From the NCBI RefSeq assembly GCF_022229015.1, contig NZ_JAKKFF010000094.1, positions 1 to 64,000 on the forward strand: DNA of 64,000 nt, read 5' to 3'. Below are positions 36,097 through 44,063 of the stretch, piece by piece. The notes beneath the pieces are model-generated. The model was not told the origin of the DNA. It was given only the letters and a program-made list of their open reading frames with translations, and did not search any database. Position 1 is the first letter of the stretch, and each line of letters begins with the position of its first letter. This stretch comes from Micromonospora foliorum (GTDB lineage: Bacteria; Actinomycetota; Actinomycetes; Mycobacteriales; Micromonosporaceae). A program made the position numbers and the translations under genes.

Positions 36097-36416
36097 ACGG
36101 CTTCGAGGTCGATCCCGCGCTGCTGCGTTCCGGCGGTGACGAGGTCATCGGCGCCGCCGAACGCTTCATCGGGCAGCTGGAGAGCTTCGAGGCGCAGATG
36201 CAGGGGTACGGCGAGCCGTGGGGCGCCGACGACATCGGCTCGCTGATCGGCATCGCGTACACGGAGGCCTCCACCTGGGTCCTGGACTGCATCGGCGTGG
36301 CCGCCGAGGAGATCGGCTCGGCCGGTAGCGACCTGACGCAGATGGCCGACAACTTCGAGTTGGTCGAGGAAGCCTCCGCGGGCGCGCTGCGGGACATCCA
36401 GGGAATGCTGGGGTGA
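36093..36416 (+). CDS. EspC/WXG100-type type VII secretion target
   Basis: Protein of 107 residues, helical hairpin size, with PWGADDIGSLIG at the turn (the WxG-like position) and flanking amphipathic helices (FEVDPALLRSGGDEVIGAAE; QMADNFELVEEASAGALRDI). This is the size and pattern of EspC-like ESX substrates, which dimerise with a partner and carry the secretion signal. The next gene starts 4 bp after its stop. Confidence 0.75.
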   Translation: MNGFEVDPALLRSGGDEVIGAAERFIGQLESFEAQMQGYGEPWGADDIGSLIGIAYTEASTWVLDCIGVAAEEIGSAGSDLTQMADNFELVEEASAGALRDIQGMLG

Positions 36417-36420
36417 CGGC

Positions 36421-36915
36421 ATGGGACTTCAACTGCCGGGTGAGCTGATCACGGCGCTCGGCTGGATCGGCTACACCTGGCCCGAGGCCGACGAGGAAAA
36501 GCTGTTCGAGATGGGCCAGGCCTGGCTGGACTTCTCCGGCACGGTCGCCGACGCCTCCGGGGAGGCCAGCTCGGCTGCGGCGGCGGTCTGGTCACAGCAC
36601 CAGGGCGAGTCGGTGCAGGCGTTCCAGCAGTGGTGGTCCAAACCGGAGAGCGGTCCCGGAACGCTGCCGGACTACTCCCAGGCCGCCATGCTGATCGGCA
36701 CCGGGCTGATCATCGCCGCCGCGATCGTGCTCGCGCTGAAGATCCAGGTGATCGTGCAGCTGGCGATCCTCGCGTTCGCGGTGGCTCAGGCGATCGCCAC
36801 CGCCGTCGTCACGTTCGGCGCGTCACTGGCCGAGGTGCCGATCTTCCAGATGATCACGCGAGAGATCGTCGGCCTGCTGATCGACCAGGTGATCCAGGAG
36901 CTGCTCGATGCCTAG
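36421..36915 (+). CDS. WXG-like polymorphic-toxin leader protein without its own toxin domain
   Basis: Protein of 164 residues. It matches the N-terminal leader of large actinobacterial T7SS toxins: LPGELITALGWIGYTWPEAD at the start, a helical WxxxxGESVQAFQQWW segment, then two or three hydrophobic helices (IGTGLIIAAAIVLALKIQVI; QLAILAFAVAQAIATAVVTF). In most relatives this is followed in the same chain by a long linker and toxin. Here it stops after IQELLDA, and the nuclease is a separate gene overlapping by 8 nt. It probably delivers the nuclease non-covalently. Confidence 0.72.
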   Translation: MGLQLPGELITALGWIGYTWPEADEEKLFEMGQAWLDFSGTVADASGEASSAAAAVWSQHQGESVQAFQQWWSKPESGPGTLPDYSQAAMLIGTGLIIAAAIVLALKIQVIVQLAILAFAVAQAIATAVVTFGASLAEVPIFQMITREIVGLLIDQVIQELLDA

Positions 36916-37438
36916 CAGGGCGCCGAAGAGCTCGAAGAAGCGCGGCGGCGCGGGCAAGCCGAAGGTTGGCAAGGGCGTCCGGGCGGCGGTGAAGAAAGCC
37001 GCCGCCAAGCCGGTGGTGCGTAACAACAACCTGCCCGAGGTCACGATCAAGGTGCAGCGCAGGTCGTTCCACGCCCGCGGCCAGTTTGACCGCAAGATGA
37101 ACGCGCTGAAGAAGCTCAGCGACGAGGGCAAGCTGTTCAAGCAGGCGAACCCGGTCGGCCGGGACAAGAAGATCACGGCCGACTACAAGAAGCGCATCCG
37201 GCAGAAGATCTTCGACAAGTACTGGCCCCACGACAAGAAGATGGCGAACGCCCTCGCGGCCCGGCTCCGCAAGCAGCAGCCCGACCATGTGTGGGAGCTG
37301 CAACTTGGCGGCGCCGACGACGTTAGTAATCTGAAGCTCCTGCACGGCAGAACAAACTGGGATGTCGGCGGGCAAATCTGGCATCAGATCAAGAACCTGC
37401 CCGATGGCACCCCGATCCGAATAGAGGTAGTGGATTGA
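36908..37438 (+). CDS. Stand-alone basic nuclease-like toxin (HNH/EndoVII-type motif)
   Basis: Protein of 176 residues. The first 35 residues are very basic and disordered (Lys/Arg/Ala/Gly); a helical middle (50-120) is also basic; the C-terminus carries DHVWELQLGGADDVSNLKLL (126-145), which resembles the DH...ELQxGG...N catalytic core of HNH/endonuclease VII-fold polymorphic toxins. No leader or signal is fused. Position between a WXG-like leader and two SUKH-type genes supports a toxin role. The assignment to a nuclease fold rests on this motif only. Confidence 0.6.
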   Translation: MPSRAPKSSKKRGGAGKPKVGKGVRAAVKKAAAKPVVRNNNLPEVTIKVQRRSFHARGQFDRKMNALKKLSDEGKLFKQANPVGRDKKITADYKKRIRQKIFDKYWPHDKKMANALAARLRKQQPDHVWELQLGGADDVSNLKLLHGRTNWDVGGQIWHQIKNLPDGTPIRIEVVD

Positions 37439-37977
37439 ATCCCGAGCTGCGGGAGCTCATCGCGGAGCTGCGTACCGACCTGGAGGCGGACCAGCCCGCG
37501 ACGCTGGCGTGGGCCCAGATCAACGAGGGCGCTCCGGCCGACCAGATTCCCGCCGAGCTGCCGCAGCCGGTCCGGGAGCTGCTGGAGACCGCCAACGGCA
37601 TCCTGGCCGGCGCGTTCGACCTGCCAGCGGTCGCGGACCTCGACGACATCCAGTACTACCTCGAGCAGATGCCCGAGTTCACCGGCGTCGCCGACGAACC
37701 CGCCGAGTGGCTGGTCATCGGCACACTGAACGACGAGCCGCTGCTGATCCGACGTGACACCGGCGCGGTTTGGTACTTCCCGGCGGAGACCACCGACGAG
37801 TGGTTCATGCGGGAGATGTTCCTCGACGTCGCGCCAGACCTCGACTCGTTCCTCGCCTACTACGTCTTCGGCGCCGGGTACGGCGAGGTCGGCTTCGACG
37901 ACGACGAGTGGTGGGGCTTCCTCGACGAGCACGGTCTGACCACGCCCGGTGACGATGACGAGGAGGCGGACGATTGA
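37435..37977 (+). CDS. SUKH (SMI1/KNR4)-type immunity protein candidate
   Basis: Protein of 180 residues from a TTG at 37435 that overlaps the toxin TGA (TTGA). It is very acidic, with the SUKH pattern of a central sheet: LLETANGILAGAFDL, ADEPAEWLVIGTLNDEPLLI, RRDTGAVWYFP and a late FLAYYVFG helix. SUKH proteins bind and block nuclease toxins; acidic charge opposite to the basic toxin fits. Tight coupling to the toxin gene is typical for immunity genes. Confidence 0.65.
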   Translation: MNPELRELIAELRTDLEADQPATLAWAQINEGAPADQIPAELPQPVRELLETANGILAGAFDLPAVADLDDIQYYLEQMPEFTGVADEPAEWLVIGTLNDEPLLIRRDTGAVWYFPAETTDEWFMREMFLDVAPDLDSFLAYYVFGAGYGEVGFDDDEWWGFLDEHGLTTPGDDDEEADD

Positions 37978-38513
37978 CCGCGACGCATGAGGAGCTCACC
38001 GCGCTCTGGGGCGCCGACGGGATGATCTACTTCCCGGTCGACCGGTTCGACGACGTCCTCGGCCCGCTGACGCCAGAGGTCTTCCCGCCGTTCGGGGCCA
38101 TCCCGGTCGACGTGCCGATCCTGTTCACGGTCGACGTCGACGTCCCCGGCATGGAGCTGTTCTCCAAGCTGAACATCGAGATCGGCGACGCCGGTTCGCG
38201 CATCCACATCGTCCTCGGAAGCTCGCCCGAGGACCCGCAGCTGCTCTTCTGCCTCGACGCGCTGACCGGCGCCGTCGTATTGCTGGACCTGGAAACCCCC
38301 AACTTCGAGGCGGTCAACGCGACCTTCGCCGCGTTCGTCGAGTTCCTCTACCGGCTCGGAGGGCTCATCGCGACCGACCCCGGCGGTCGGGCTCGCGCGG
38401 CCCGCGCCGCCGCGATCCGGGCGGACCTGATGGACGTCGACTCGTCCGCGTTCGCCGACCCGAAGTCCTGGTGGAGCATGGCCTTCGAACAGCTGGAATC
38501 CACAAGCGGTTAG
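37974..38513 (+). CDS. Second SUKH-type immunity protein candidate
   Basis: Protein of 179 residues, again from a TTG overlapping the preceding TGA by 4 nt, with GAGG as ribosome site. It is diverged from its neighbour but shows the same order: LTALWGADGMIYFP, a domain with LLFCLDALTGAVVLLDLETP and a final FVEFLYRLGG helix (SUKH-4-like). It may be immunity to the same toxin, to a variant toxin of relatives, or a paralogue acquired by duplication. Confidence 0.6.
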   Translation: MTATHEELTALWGADGMIYFPVDRFDDVLGPLTPEVFPPFGAIPVDVPILFTVDVDVPGMELFSKLNIEIGDAGSRIHIVLGSSPEDPQLLFCLDALTGAVVLLDLETPNFEAVNATFAAFVEFLYRLGGLIATDPGGRARAARAAAIRADLMDVDSSAFADPKSWWSMAFEQLESTSG

Positions 38514-38644
38514 TCTCGTCGCCCACGGCAGTCAGACCAGCTCATGCCGATGAGCGGATGCCTCGTCCGTGACCGAGGGGTGACGGCTCCTCTCCTGTCA
38601 GCGCCACGTGGTTGGATGCAGCCCGGTGATCAGGAGAGGGGATC

Positions 38645-39652
38645 ATGACGCCCACCACCCCACCGCGTCCGTTGGATGTGGTCTCGTTGTTTCCGGAACT
38701 GGCAGCGATGGCCAGGACCGCCACCCGCCTTCATCCCCGCCCAGGACACCCGACCGTGCATGACAGCTCGGTGGGTGGGCCTTTGCTGTGGCCGGTGGGC
38801 GAGGCCTGGCCGACCTGCGGCGACGAGCACGAGCCGTACGAGTTGACGATGCTGGAGGACGTCCGCACGCGTCGACGCATCCTCGCCGCGGCATGGCAAC
38901 GGCCCAGGCCGCCGAGAACGAATCTGCTCACTCCCGATGAGAAGGTGGTCATTGACCGCGTAGATGCCGGTTACGACCCGTCGCTGCTGTCGGTGGAGCC
39001 GCTGCCGCTCATCCCGTTGGCGCAGCTCTACGCCCGGGACGTCCCTGATCTGCCCTGTCCCGATGGCGCGGACATGCTTCAGGTGCTGTGGTGCCCGTTC
39101 GACGAAATCATGGATGCGCGGTCGGCGGTGCACCTCCGGTGGCGGCAGTCCACAAGCGTGCGGAACCTGCTGACGCACCCGCCCGAACCGGCCTACATCG
39201 GCCAGGACTATTACGTGCCGGTCCCTTGCGTTCTGCATCCAGAGCAGGTTATCGAGTACCCGGCCTATCACGAGCTGGATGACGAGCTGGCGGAACTCAT
39301 CATCTCCCGAGAGAGGAAACTCCTCCAGTCACCGGACGAGAAGCAACCGGGTTACCGGGGCGATCTGTCAGTCGCGCCCGGCTGGAAGGTCGGGGGCTGG
39401 GCCGCCTTCTTCACCTTCCGGGACCCTGCAGATCCTAACGAGCTCCGGTGCTGTGGCGCTCCGCTGGAACCCCTTCTCACCATTCCCAGCGCCGAGTGGG
39501 ACGGCGACAGCCGCAGCTGGCGTCCCATCACTGAGGAGGACGAGTCGGTCGACCACACCCCGACCCAGGTGGAAATCGGTCGTGGCTACACACTCCAGGT
39601 CTACCGGTGCACCGCCTCGCAGGAGCACCCACCGGTCACCATCATGCAGTAA
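38645..39652 (+). CDS. DUF1963/YwqG-like protein
   Basis: Protein of 335 residues from the ATG at 38645 (CAGGAGAGGGG upstream). DUF1963-type features: SSVGGPLLWPVGEAWPTC near the N-terminus, then PLIPLAQLYARDVPDL followed by CPDGADMLQVLWCPFDE, and a C-terminal region with RCCGAPLEP. Members occur singly or near polymorphic toxin loci, some as immunity-like proteins. It has its own 131-bp upstream gap, so membership in the toxin module is only suggested by position. Confidence 0.7.
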   Translation: MTPTTPPRPLDVVSLFPELAAMARTATRLHPRPGHPTVHDSSVGGPLLWPVGEAWPTCGDEHEPYELTMLEDVRTRRRILAAAWQRPRPPRTNLLTPDEKVVIDRVDAGYDPSLLSVEPLPLIPLAQLYARDVPDLPCPDGADMLQVLWCPFDEIMDARSAVHLRWRQSTSVRNLLTHPPEPAYIGQDYYVPVPCVLHPEQVIEYPAYHELDDELAELIISRERKLLQSPDEKQPGYRGDLSVAPGWKVGGWAAFFTFRDPADPNELRCCGAPLEPLLTIPSAEWDGDSRSWRPITEEDESVDHTPTQVEIGRGYTLQVYRCTASQEHPPVTIMQ

Positions 39653-39671
39653 CCGAGTCGAGGTGAGCGGT

Positions 39672-40235
39672 TCAGTCGACCCGCTGGGCCAGCACCTGCC
39701 CTGGCCAGGATCCGGCCAGGAAGGTCTCGGTGGGAGTGAACCCGTGGCGCTCGTAGTACGCCACCAACTCGCCTCCGCCGCCCGCCCAGCAGTCGACCCG
39801 AAGCAACCGCACGCCGGCTCGCCGGGTTTCCTCCACGGCATGTGCCAACAGGGCCGACCCGAGTTTCTGGCCGGCGAACCGTCGGTCGGAGACCAGGAGG
39901 CGGACGTACCGCTCGGGTTCTTCCACAGGCGCGATCGGTACCCGCGGATCGGGCCCGGAGTCCAACACCAGGGCCGCGGCCGGGGTCCCGTCCACTTCCG
40001 CAATGTACGGAAGGTTTTCGGTCAGGTACCGATCGACCTGTGCGGCCCTTTCGGGCTTCTCCGAGAACGGCGTCGTGCCCCACTGCTCGGTGTTGCCGCG
40101 CTCGTTCATCCAGACCACCGCGGAGTCGAGCATGTCCAGGACGGCGGGTGCGTCGGCCGGGCCGCCGCGTCTGATGCGTACGCCGCGGGTGATCTCGTCC
40201 ATGGCGGAATGGTAGTCCGGGCGTTGGCCGATCAC
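39672..40235 (-). CDS. GNAT-family N-acetyltransferase
   Basis: Protein of 187 residues from a GTG at 40235 that overlaps the MarR gene stop by 4 nt. Core GNAT motif A: RYVRLLVSDRRFAGQKLGSA then LLAHAVEETRR, followed by VRLLRVDCWAGGG and YYERHGFTPTETF near the C-terminus. It transfers acetyl from acetyl-CoA to an amine; the acceptor is unknown. It lies in one operon downstream of the MarR regulator. Confidence 0.82.
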   Translation of the reverse strand: MIGQRPDYHSAMDEITRGVRIRRGGPADAPAVLDMLDSAVVWMNERGNTEQWGTTPFSEKPERAAQVDRYLTENLPYIAEVDGTPAAALVLDSGPDPRVPIAPVEEPERYVRLLVSDRRFAGQKLGSALLAHAVEETRRAGVRLLRVDCWAGGGGELVAYYERHGFTPTETFLAGSWPGQVLAQRVD

Positions 40236-40774
40236 GACCGAGGCCGTTCTCCGGCCGGACCTCCGTCGCTAGGTCCGAACTCTCCGGAGTCCAGGGTCCG
40301 GTTCATCGCCGCCAGGAGGCGCTCAAGGGTTCTGCGGTCGTTGTCGGTGAGGCCACGAAGGATGGCCGCCTCGTTGGCCAGGTGTTCCTCGATGAGCCGG
40401 TCGGTCAACGCCACCCCGGCCGGAGTCAGCCCGACCACTCTGCCGCGCGCGTCGGCTGCGGAGACCGAGCGGGACACGAGGCCGCGGGCGATCAGCCGAT
40501 CCACCCGCTTGGTCACCGCTCCGGTGGTCACGAGCATCCGCTGGCTCAACTGGCCGGCCGTGAGCGTGTAGGGCTCGCCCTCGCGGCGCAGCGCCGCGAG
40601 CACGTCGAAGTCACCGTTGCCGAGGTCCGCCGCGGCGAACGGCGGCCGCAGAGCCACATCGAGTACGGCGGCCAACTGCTGGATGCGGCCGATGATCAGC
40701 AGCGGAGTGGGGTCGAGGTCTGGTCGCTCGCGGCCCCACTGACCAACGATCTCGGTGATCCGGTCGTCATTCAC
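40232..40774 (-). CDS. MarR-family transcriptional regulator
   Basis: Protein of 180 residues. Winged-helix MarR core: DFDVLAALRREGEPYTLTAG, LSQRMLVTTGAVTKRVDRLI (recognition helix) and the wing ARGRVVGLTPAGVALTDRLI. It is divergent from the Rv2466c-like gene across a 39-bp gap with two near-perfect 20-bp palindromes, which it presumably binds to repress both directions. The Trp/Pro-rich N-terminus is longer than in many members. Confidence 0.88.
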   Translation of the reverse strand: MNDDRITEIVGQWGRERPDLDPTPLLIIGRIQQLAAVLDVALRPPFAAADLGNGDFDVLAALRREGEPYTLTAGQLSQRMLVTTGAVTKRVDRLIARGLVSRSVSAADARGRVVGLTPAGVALTDRLIEEHLANEAAILRGLTDNDRRTLERLLAAMNRTLDSGEFGPSDGGPAGERPRS

Positions 40775-40783
40775 TGTTGCATC

Positions 40784-40803
40784 TTACCTTCCGGGGAAGA
40801 TAA
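40784..40803. promoter_or_regulatory. MarR operator 1 (20-bp near-palindrome)
   Basis: TTACCTTCCGGGGAAGATAA is palindromic except for one pair. It lies in the divergent control region, 9 bp from the MarR start codon. Shared core with operator 2: CTTCC-N2-GGAAG. Confidence 0.7.
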
Positions 40804-40804
40804 C

Positions 40805-40824
40805 TTGTCTTCCATGGAAGGCAA
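40805..40824. promoter_or_regulatory. MarR operator 2 (20-bp near-palindrome) over the nitroreductase start codon
   Basis: TTGTCTTCCATGGAAGGCAA is palindromic except for one pair and is centred 21 bp (two helical turns) from operator 1. The start codon ATG of the Rv2466c-like gene lies at its centre. Confidence 0.7.
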
Positions 40825-41440
40825 ATCGACCCGAACGTCAGCTCCGGTGGTCACGGCGTACGTGGATCCGTCCTGCCCGTTCGCCTGGATCACCTCCCGC
40901 TGGCTCATGGAGGTCGCCAAGATGCGGCCGCTCGCTCTGCGGTTCGAGGTGATGAGCCTCGCGGTGATCAACGAGCATCGGGACCTGGAGCCCTGGTACC
41001 GCGAATTCAACGACCGGGCGTGGGGGCCGGCCAGGGTGTGTGTGGCGGCAGCGGCGCAACACGGCTCCGCCGCACTTGCCCTGCTGTACCCGGCGCTCGG
41101 CCGCCGGATTCACGACGACGGCGACAAGGATTTCGACACCGTCGTCCCGCTGGCCCTGGCCGAGGCCGGCCTCCCCGCCGACCTGGCCGAGGCCGCCCAT
41201 CGGAGTGACGTCGACCCGCAGATGCGGGCGAGCACCGCCCGCGCGCAGCAACTGGTGGGCGAGGACCTCGGCACCCCGACGGTCGTCGTCGACGACGTGG
41301 CCTTCTTCGGTCCCGTGCTGACCTCGATCCCTCGTGGGGAGGAGGCTGTCCGCGTCTTCGACGGCGTCCGCCTCCTCGCCGGTTGCCGGGCCTTCTCCGA
41401 GCTCAAGCGGGCCCGATCCGAGGGCCTCACGTTCGCATAG
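40814..41440 (+). CDS. Mycothiol-dependent nitroreductase (Rv2466c) family, DsbA-like thioredoxin fold
   Basis: Protein of 208 residues from the ATG at 40814. It opens AYVDPSCPFAWITSRWLMEV; the active site is CPFA, so the resolving Cys of Rv2466c (CPWC) is an Ala here, pointing to a monothiol mechanism with mycothiol. Further family features are MSLAVINEHRDLEPWYREFN, RAWGPARVCVAAA, the cis-Pro region DLGTPTVVVDDVAFFGPVL and SIPRGEEAVRVFDGV. No ribosome site precedes the start, consistent with a leaderless transcript or with repressor binding over the ATG. Confidence 0.83.
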   Translation: MEGKSTRTSAPVVTAYVDPSCPFAWITSRWLMEVAKMRPLALRFEVMSLAVINEHRDLEPWYREFNDRAWGPARVCVAAAAQHGSAALALLYPALGRRIHDDGDKDFDTVVPLALAEAGLPADLAEAAHRSDVDPQMRASTARAQQLVGEDLGTPTVVVDDVAFFGPVLTSIPRGEEAVRVFDGVRLLAGCRAFSELKRARSEGLTFA

Positions 41441-41590
41441 CTCCACCCCGACCACCGGAGGAGCCGGGCACCCCGCACTCTTCGACCCAGGTCTGTCGGG
41501 CCTTGGTAACCGGGCGTTCCTTCTGGTGTCGACTCGAATCGATAAGGTGCGTTGGCCGCCATCGACGGCGGTCCGTGCGAAGGGAACTCG

Positions 41591-42475
41591 ATGCGCAGGA
41601 CAACGCACTGGTCGGCCCGCGCCCTCCGCGCCCTCCGCGCTCTCGCGGGCGCGGTCGCGCTGGTGGCGGCCCTGTTGCCGGCGGCCCCGGCGGCTGCCGC
41701 GAGCGTGGGATTCAAGGCGGCGACGCTGAACATCTACTACGGGCTGAGCCAGGCCGACTTTGTGCACGACCTGAACCTGATCGCGTCCAAGGCGGACCTC
41801 GTCGGTCTCAACGAGGTCGGCGCCCGCAAGGCGTTCCTGGAGAGCTGGGCCGCCGACAACGGCTGGTGGTTGTACGCGCCGGGCGGGACCAACCAGGCTG
41901 GCGAAGCGTTGATCGCCAAGAAGGGCATGTTCGACGTACTCGACAAGGGCTCGATTTTCGTCTGTGACACCAACGGTCCGGGCGAGGTGCCGCCCGCGCG
42001 CTACAACAACTGGGTCAAGTACCGGCACAAGGCCAGTGGCCGCAACGTGACCCACATCAACGCCCACGCGGTGGCCAGCATCGAAACCGCCGGCCGGCCG
42101 GAGGACCTACCGCGCACCAGGTGTGCCGAGGCGCAGTTCCAGGGTCTCAAGGACCTGGCGGTCGACAAGCAGGACGAGGGTCAGGTCATCGTGAGCGGTG
42201 ACCTGAACGTCGACTTCAGCGCCGACCGGAGCTACGGGTACGCGAAGTTCCCGTGGCAGGTCTTCGAGGCCAACGAGCTGCCGAATCTGCGCTCCAACTA
42301 CAACCTCTACGGCGAGAAGGGCACCGGGACGCACGGCAACCGGCACATCGACTACGTCTACTTCTGGAAGCGGCTGCCCGAGTACCAGCTGATGTGGATG
42401 ACCGATTACGACATCGTCGGTGACACCAGGTCCGACCACAACGGTGTCGTCGCCACGTTCTCCATCCAGACCTGA
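41591..42475 (+). CDS. Secreted endonuclease/exonuclease/phosphatase (EEP) family protein
   Basis: Protein of 294 residues from the ATG at 41591 (GAAGGGA upstream) with a signal peptide ending near residue 37 (PAAPAAAAS). EEP fold motifs: ATLNIYYGLSQ, LVGLNEVGARK, SGDLNVDF (Asp/Asn pair), HIDYVYFWKRL and the terminal SDHNGVVATFSI with catalytic DH. This is DNase I-like metal-dependent phosphodiesterase chemistry outside the cell, on nucleic acid or phospholipid headgroups. Confidence 0.82.
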   Translation: MRRTTHWSARALRALRALAGAVALVAALLPAAPAAAASVGFKAATLNIYYGLSQADFVHDLNLIASKADLVGLNEVGARKAFLESWAADNGWWLYAPGGTNQAGEALIAKKGMFDVLDKGSIFVCDTNGPGEVPPARYNNWVKYRHKASGRNVTHINAHAVASIETAGRPEDLPRTRCAEAQFQGLKDLAVDKQDEGQVIVSGDLNVDFSADRSYGYAKFPWQVFEANELPNLRSNYNLYGEKGTGTHGNRHIDYVYFWKRLPEYQLMWMTDYDIVGDTRSDHNGVVATFSIQT

Positions 42476-42495
42476 CGCCTTCGGTCCACCGGGTA

Positions 42496-42723
42496 CTAGC
42501 CTCGGCGCTCGGGATGTCCCCGGTGCGCCGCCCACTCGGGCGCGAGGATCGACATCACCGTGGCGTCAACCCAGTCGTCGCCGTCGCGCAGGACCTGCCG
42601 CAGCACACCCTCGGCGACGAAGCCGACCTTTTCGTACACCCGCCGGGCCCGGGGGTTGAAGGCGAACACCTCCAGCGAGATGCGGTGCAGGCAGAGCCTC
42701 TCGAAACCGTGGCCGACGACGAC
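42496..42723 (-). pseudogene. Remnant of a GNAT acetyltransferase gene (C-terminal part)
   Basis: The frame encodes HGFERLCLHRISLEVFAFNP, RARRVYEKVGFVAEGVLR and DATVMSILAPEW, the second half of a RimJ/RimL-like GNAT protein. Similarity ends near 42723, just before the divergent ATP-grasp gene at 42765; no N-terminal acetyl-CoA-binding half is present. Probably truncated by deletion. Confidence 0.6.
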
Positions 42724-42764
42724 CCCGGCGACGTGCAACCAGTTTCCGGGGGCAGGATACGAGG

Positions 42765-43619
42765 GTGATCCTGATCGTTCCCGCGAACCCGCTGCGTCCA
42801 CGCCATCCGGACGAGCACTTCACTGCCGAGGCTGAGGCAGCCCGTGCCGCCGGGTTCCAGGTGGCGGTCGTCGACCACGACGCGGTGGCACGGGGCGGTG
42901 ACGTACGTCGGGCGGTGGCCTCAGTCTCGGGCACCGGTGCGGCGGTCTATCGCGGTTGGATGCTGCGCAGCGAGCGGTACGCGGCGTTCGCCGAGGCTCT
43001 CGCCGAGCGCGGTGTGGTGTTGAGAACCAGTGGTGAGCAGTATCGGCGGGCACATGAGCTGCCCGGCTGGTATGCGGCGTTGGTGGCGGTCACTCCCGCG
43101 TCGGTGTGGACCCGCGGCTCGGATCGGGCAGATCTTGACCATGCGCGCGTCACGCTCGGGGCGGGACCGGCGGTACTGCGTGACTACAGCAAGTCGATGA
43201 AGCACTACTGGGACGACGCGGCCTTCCTCCCCGAGCTCGACGACGCGGTGGCAGTCTGGAGAGTGGCGAGCCGGTTCCTGGAGTTGCGTGAGGACGACTT
43301 CGTGGGCGGGTTCGTGCTGCGCCGCTTCGAGCGGTTCACCTCTGCGGAGGTACGCACCTGGTGGGTCAACGGCGACTGCGTCCTGATCGGCCCACATCCG
43401 GACACCCCGAACGATCGCCCTTTGGTCGAGGTCGACCTGGAGCCGGTCGCCCCGATGATCGCCGGGCTCGGGTTGCCCTTCGTCACCGTGGACCTCGCCC
43501 TACGCGTCGACGGCGTGTGGCGGGTCATCGAACTCGGCGATGGGCAGGTCAGCGATCGGCCGGCCACCATCGAGCCCGAAGCGATGATCGCCGCCCTACT
43601 CGGCCCGCCACGCTCCTAG
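42765..43619 (+). CDS. ATP-grasp domain protein
   Basis: Protein of 284 residues from a GTG at 42765. Features of the small ATP-grasp (DUF4343-like) family: MILIVPANPLRPRHPDEHF, LRDYSKSMKHYWDDAAFL (Lys binding ATP phosphates), GGFVLRRFERF, EVRTWWVNGDCVLIGPHP and the metal-binding end VTVDLALRVDGVWRVIELGD with Asp/Glu. Such proteins ligate a carboxylate to an amine or thiol. Its 3' end overlaps the convergent CoaD-like gene by 24 bp. Confidence 0.72.
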   Translation: MILIVPANPLRPRHPDEHFTAEAEAARAAGFQVAVVDHDAVARGGDVRRAVASVSGTGAAVYRGWMLRSERYAAFAEALAERGVVLRTSGEQYRRAHELPGWYAALVAVTPASVWTRGSDRADLDHARVTLGAGPAVLRDYSKSMKHYWDDAAFLPELDDAVAVWRVASRFLELREDDFVGGFVLRRFERFTSAEVRTWWVNGDCVLIGPHPDTPNDRPLVEVDLEPVAPMIAGLGLPFVTVDLALRVDGVWRVIELGDGQVSDRPATIEPEAMIAALLGPPRS

Positions 43620-44063
43620 CGTGCGCAGCGCGGTCGACGACACCGCGGCCAGTTCGGGCTGCGCCGGCAGAAACACCGTGGGTACACCCAGCGACTGGTT
43701 CATCGCTGCGAGCTGGTACTCAGCCCGGAGGTCGGTGGTGTTACGCACGCCGCGGACAATCACTCCTACGTCCCGGAGACGACAGTAGGTGGCGGTCAAA
43801 CCGCTCCACGCCGCAACGCTGACCGAGGTCCACTCGACCGGCAGCACGGCCCGGACGGCGGCCGCCCGCTCCTCTTCGTCGCTGCCCGGATGCTTGATGC
43901 TGTTGACCGCGACGAGCACGACCACCTCGTCGAAGAGAGCACGCGCCCGGCTGACCACATTCACATGCCCCGGAGTGAAGGGATCGAAGCTGCCGGGGTA
44001 GACCGCTCGCACCCGTACGCGGCCGAAGGTCCGTGCTGTCGGAGGCGACGATTCGGGTGTCAC
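43596..44063 (-). CDS. CoaD-like nucleotidyltransferase (short paralogue of pantetheine-phosphate adenylyltransferase)
   Basis: About 155 residues from the GTG at 44063, chosen because it overlaps the stop of the upstream 55-codon frame; a GTG at 44012 would give 138 residues. Motifs: AVYPGSFDPFTPGHVNVVSR (TxGH), VIVRGVRNTTDLRAEYQLAA and the ISSTxxR-type VSSTALRTLG. It ends about 15-20 residues earlier than normal CoaD, so it is likely a specialised or secondary adenylyl/cytidylyltransferase and not the housekeeping enzyme. Confidence 0.7.
   Translation of the reverse strand: MTPESSPPTARTFGRVRVRAVYPGSFDPFTPGHVNVVSRARALFDEVVVLVAVNSIKHPGSDEEERAAAVRAVLPVEWTSVSVAAWSGLTATYCRLRDVGVIVRGVRNTTDLRAEYQLAAMNQSLGVPTVFLPAQPELAAVSSTALRTLGAWRAE

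Noticed and set aside
42496-42801. Complete small GNAT protein of 101 residues
   Set aside because: The first 26 residues show no similarity to the fold, and the acetyl-CoA-binding half is absent, so it is a remnant.
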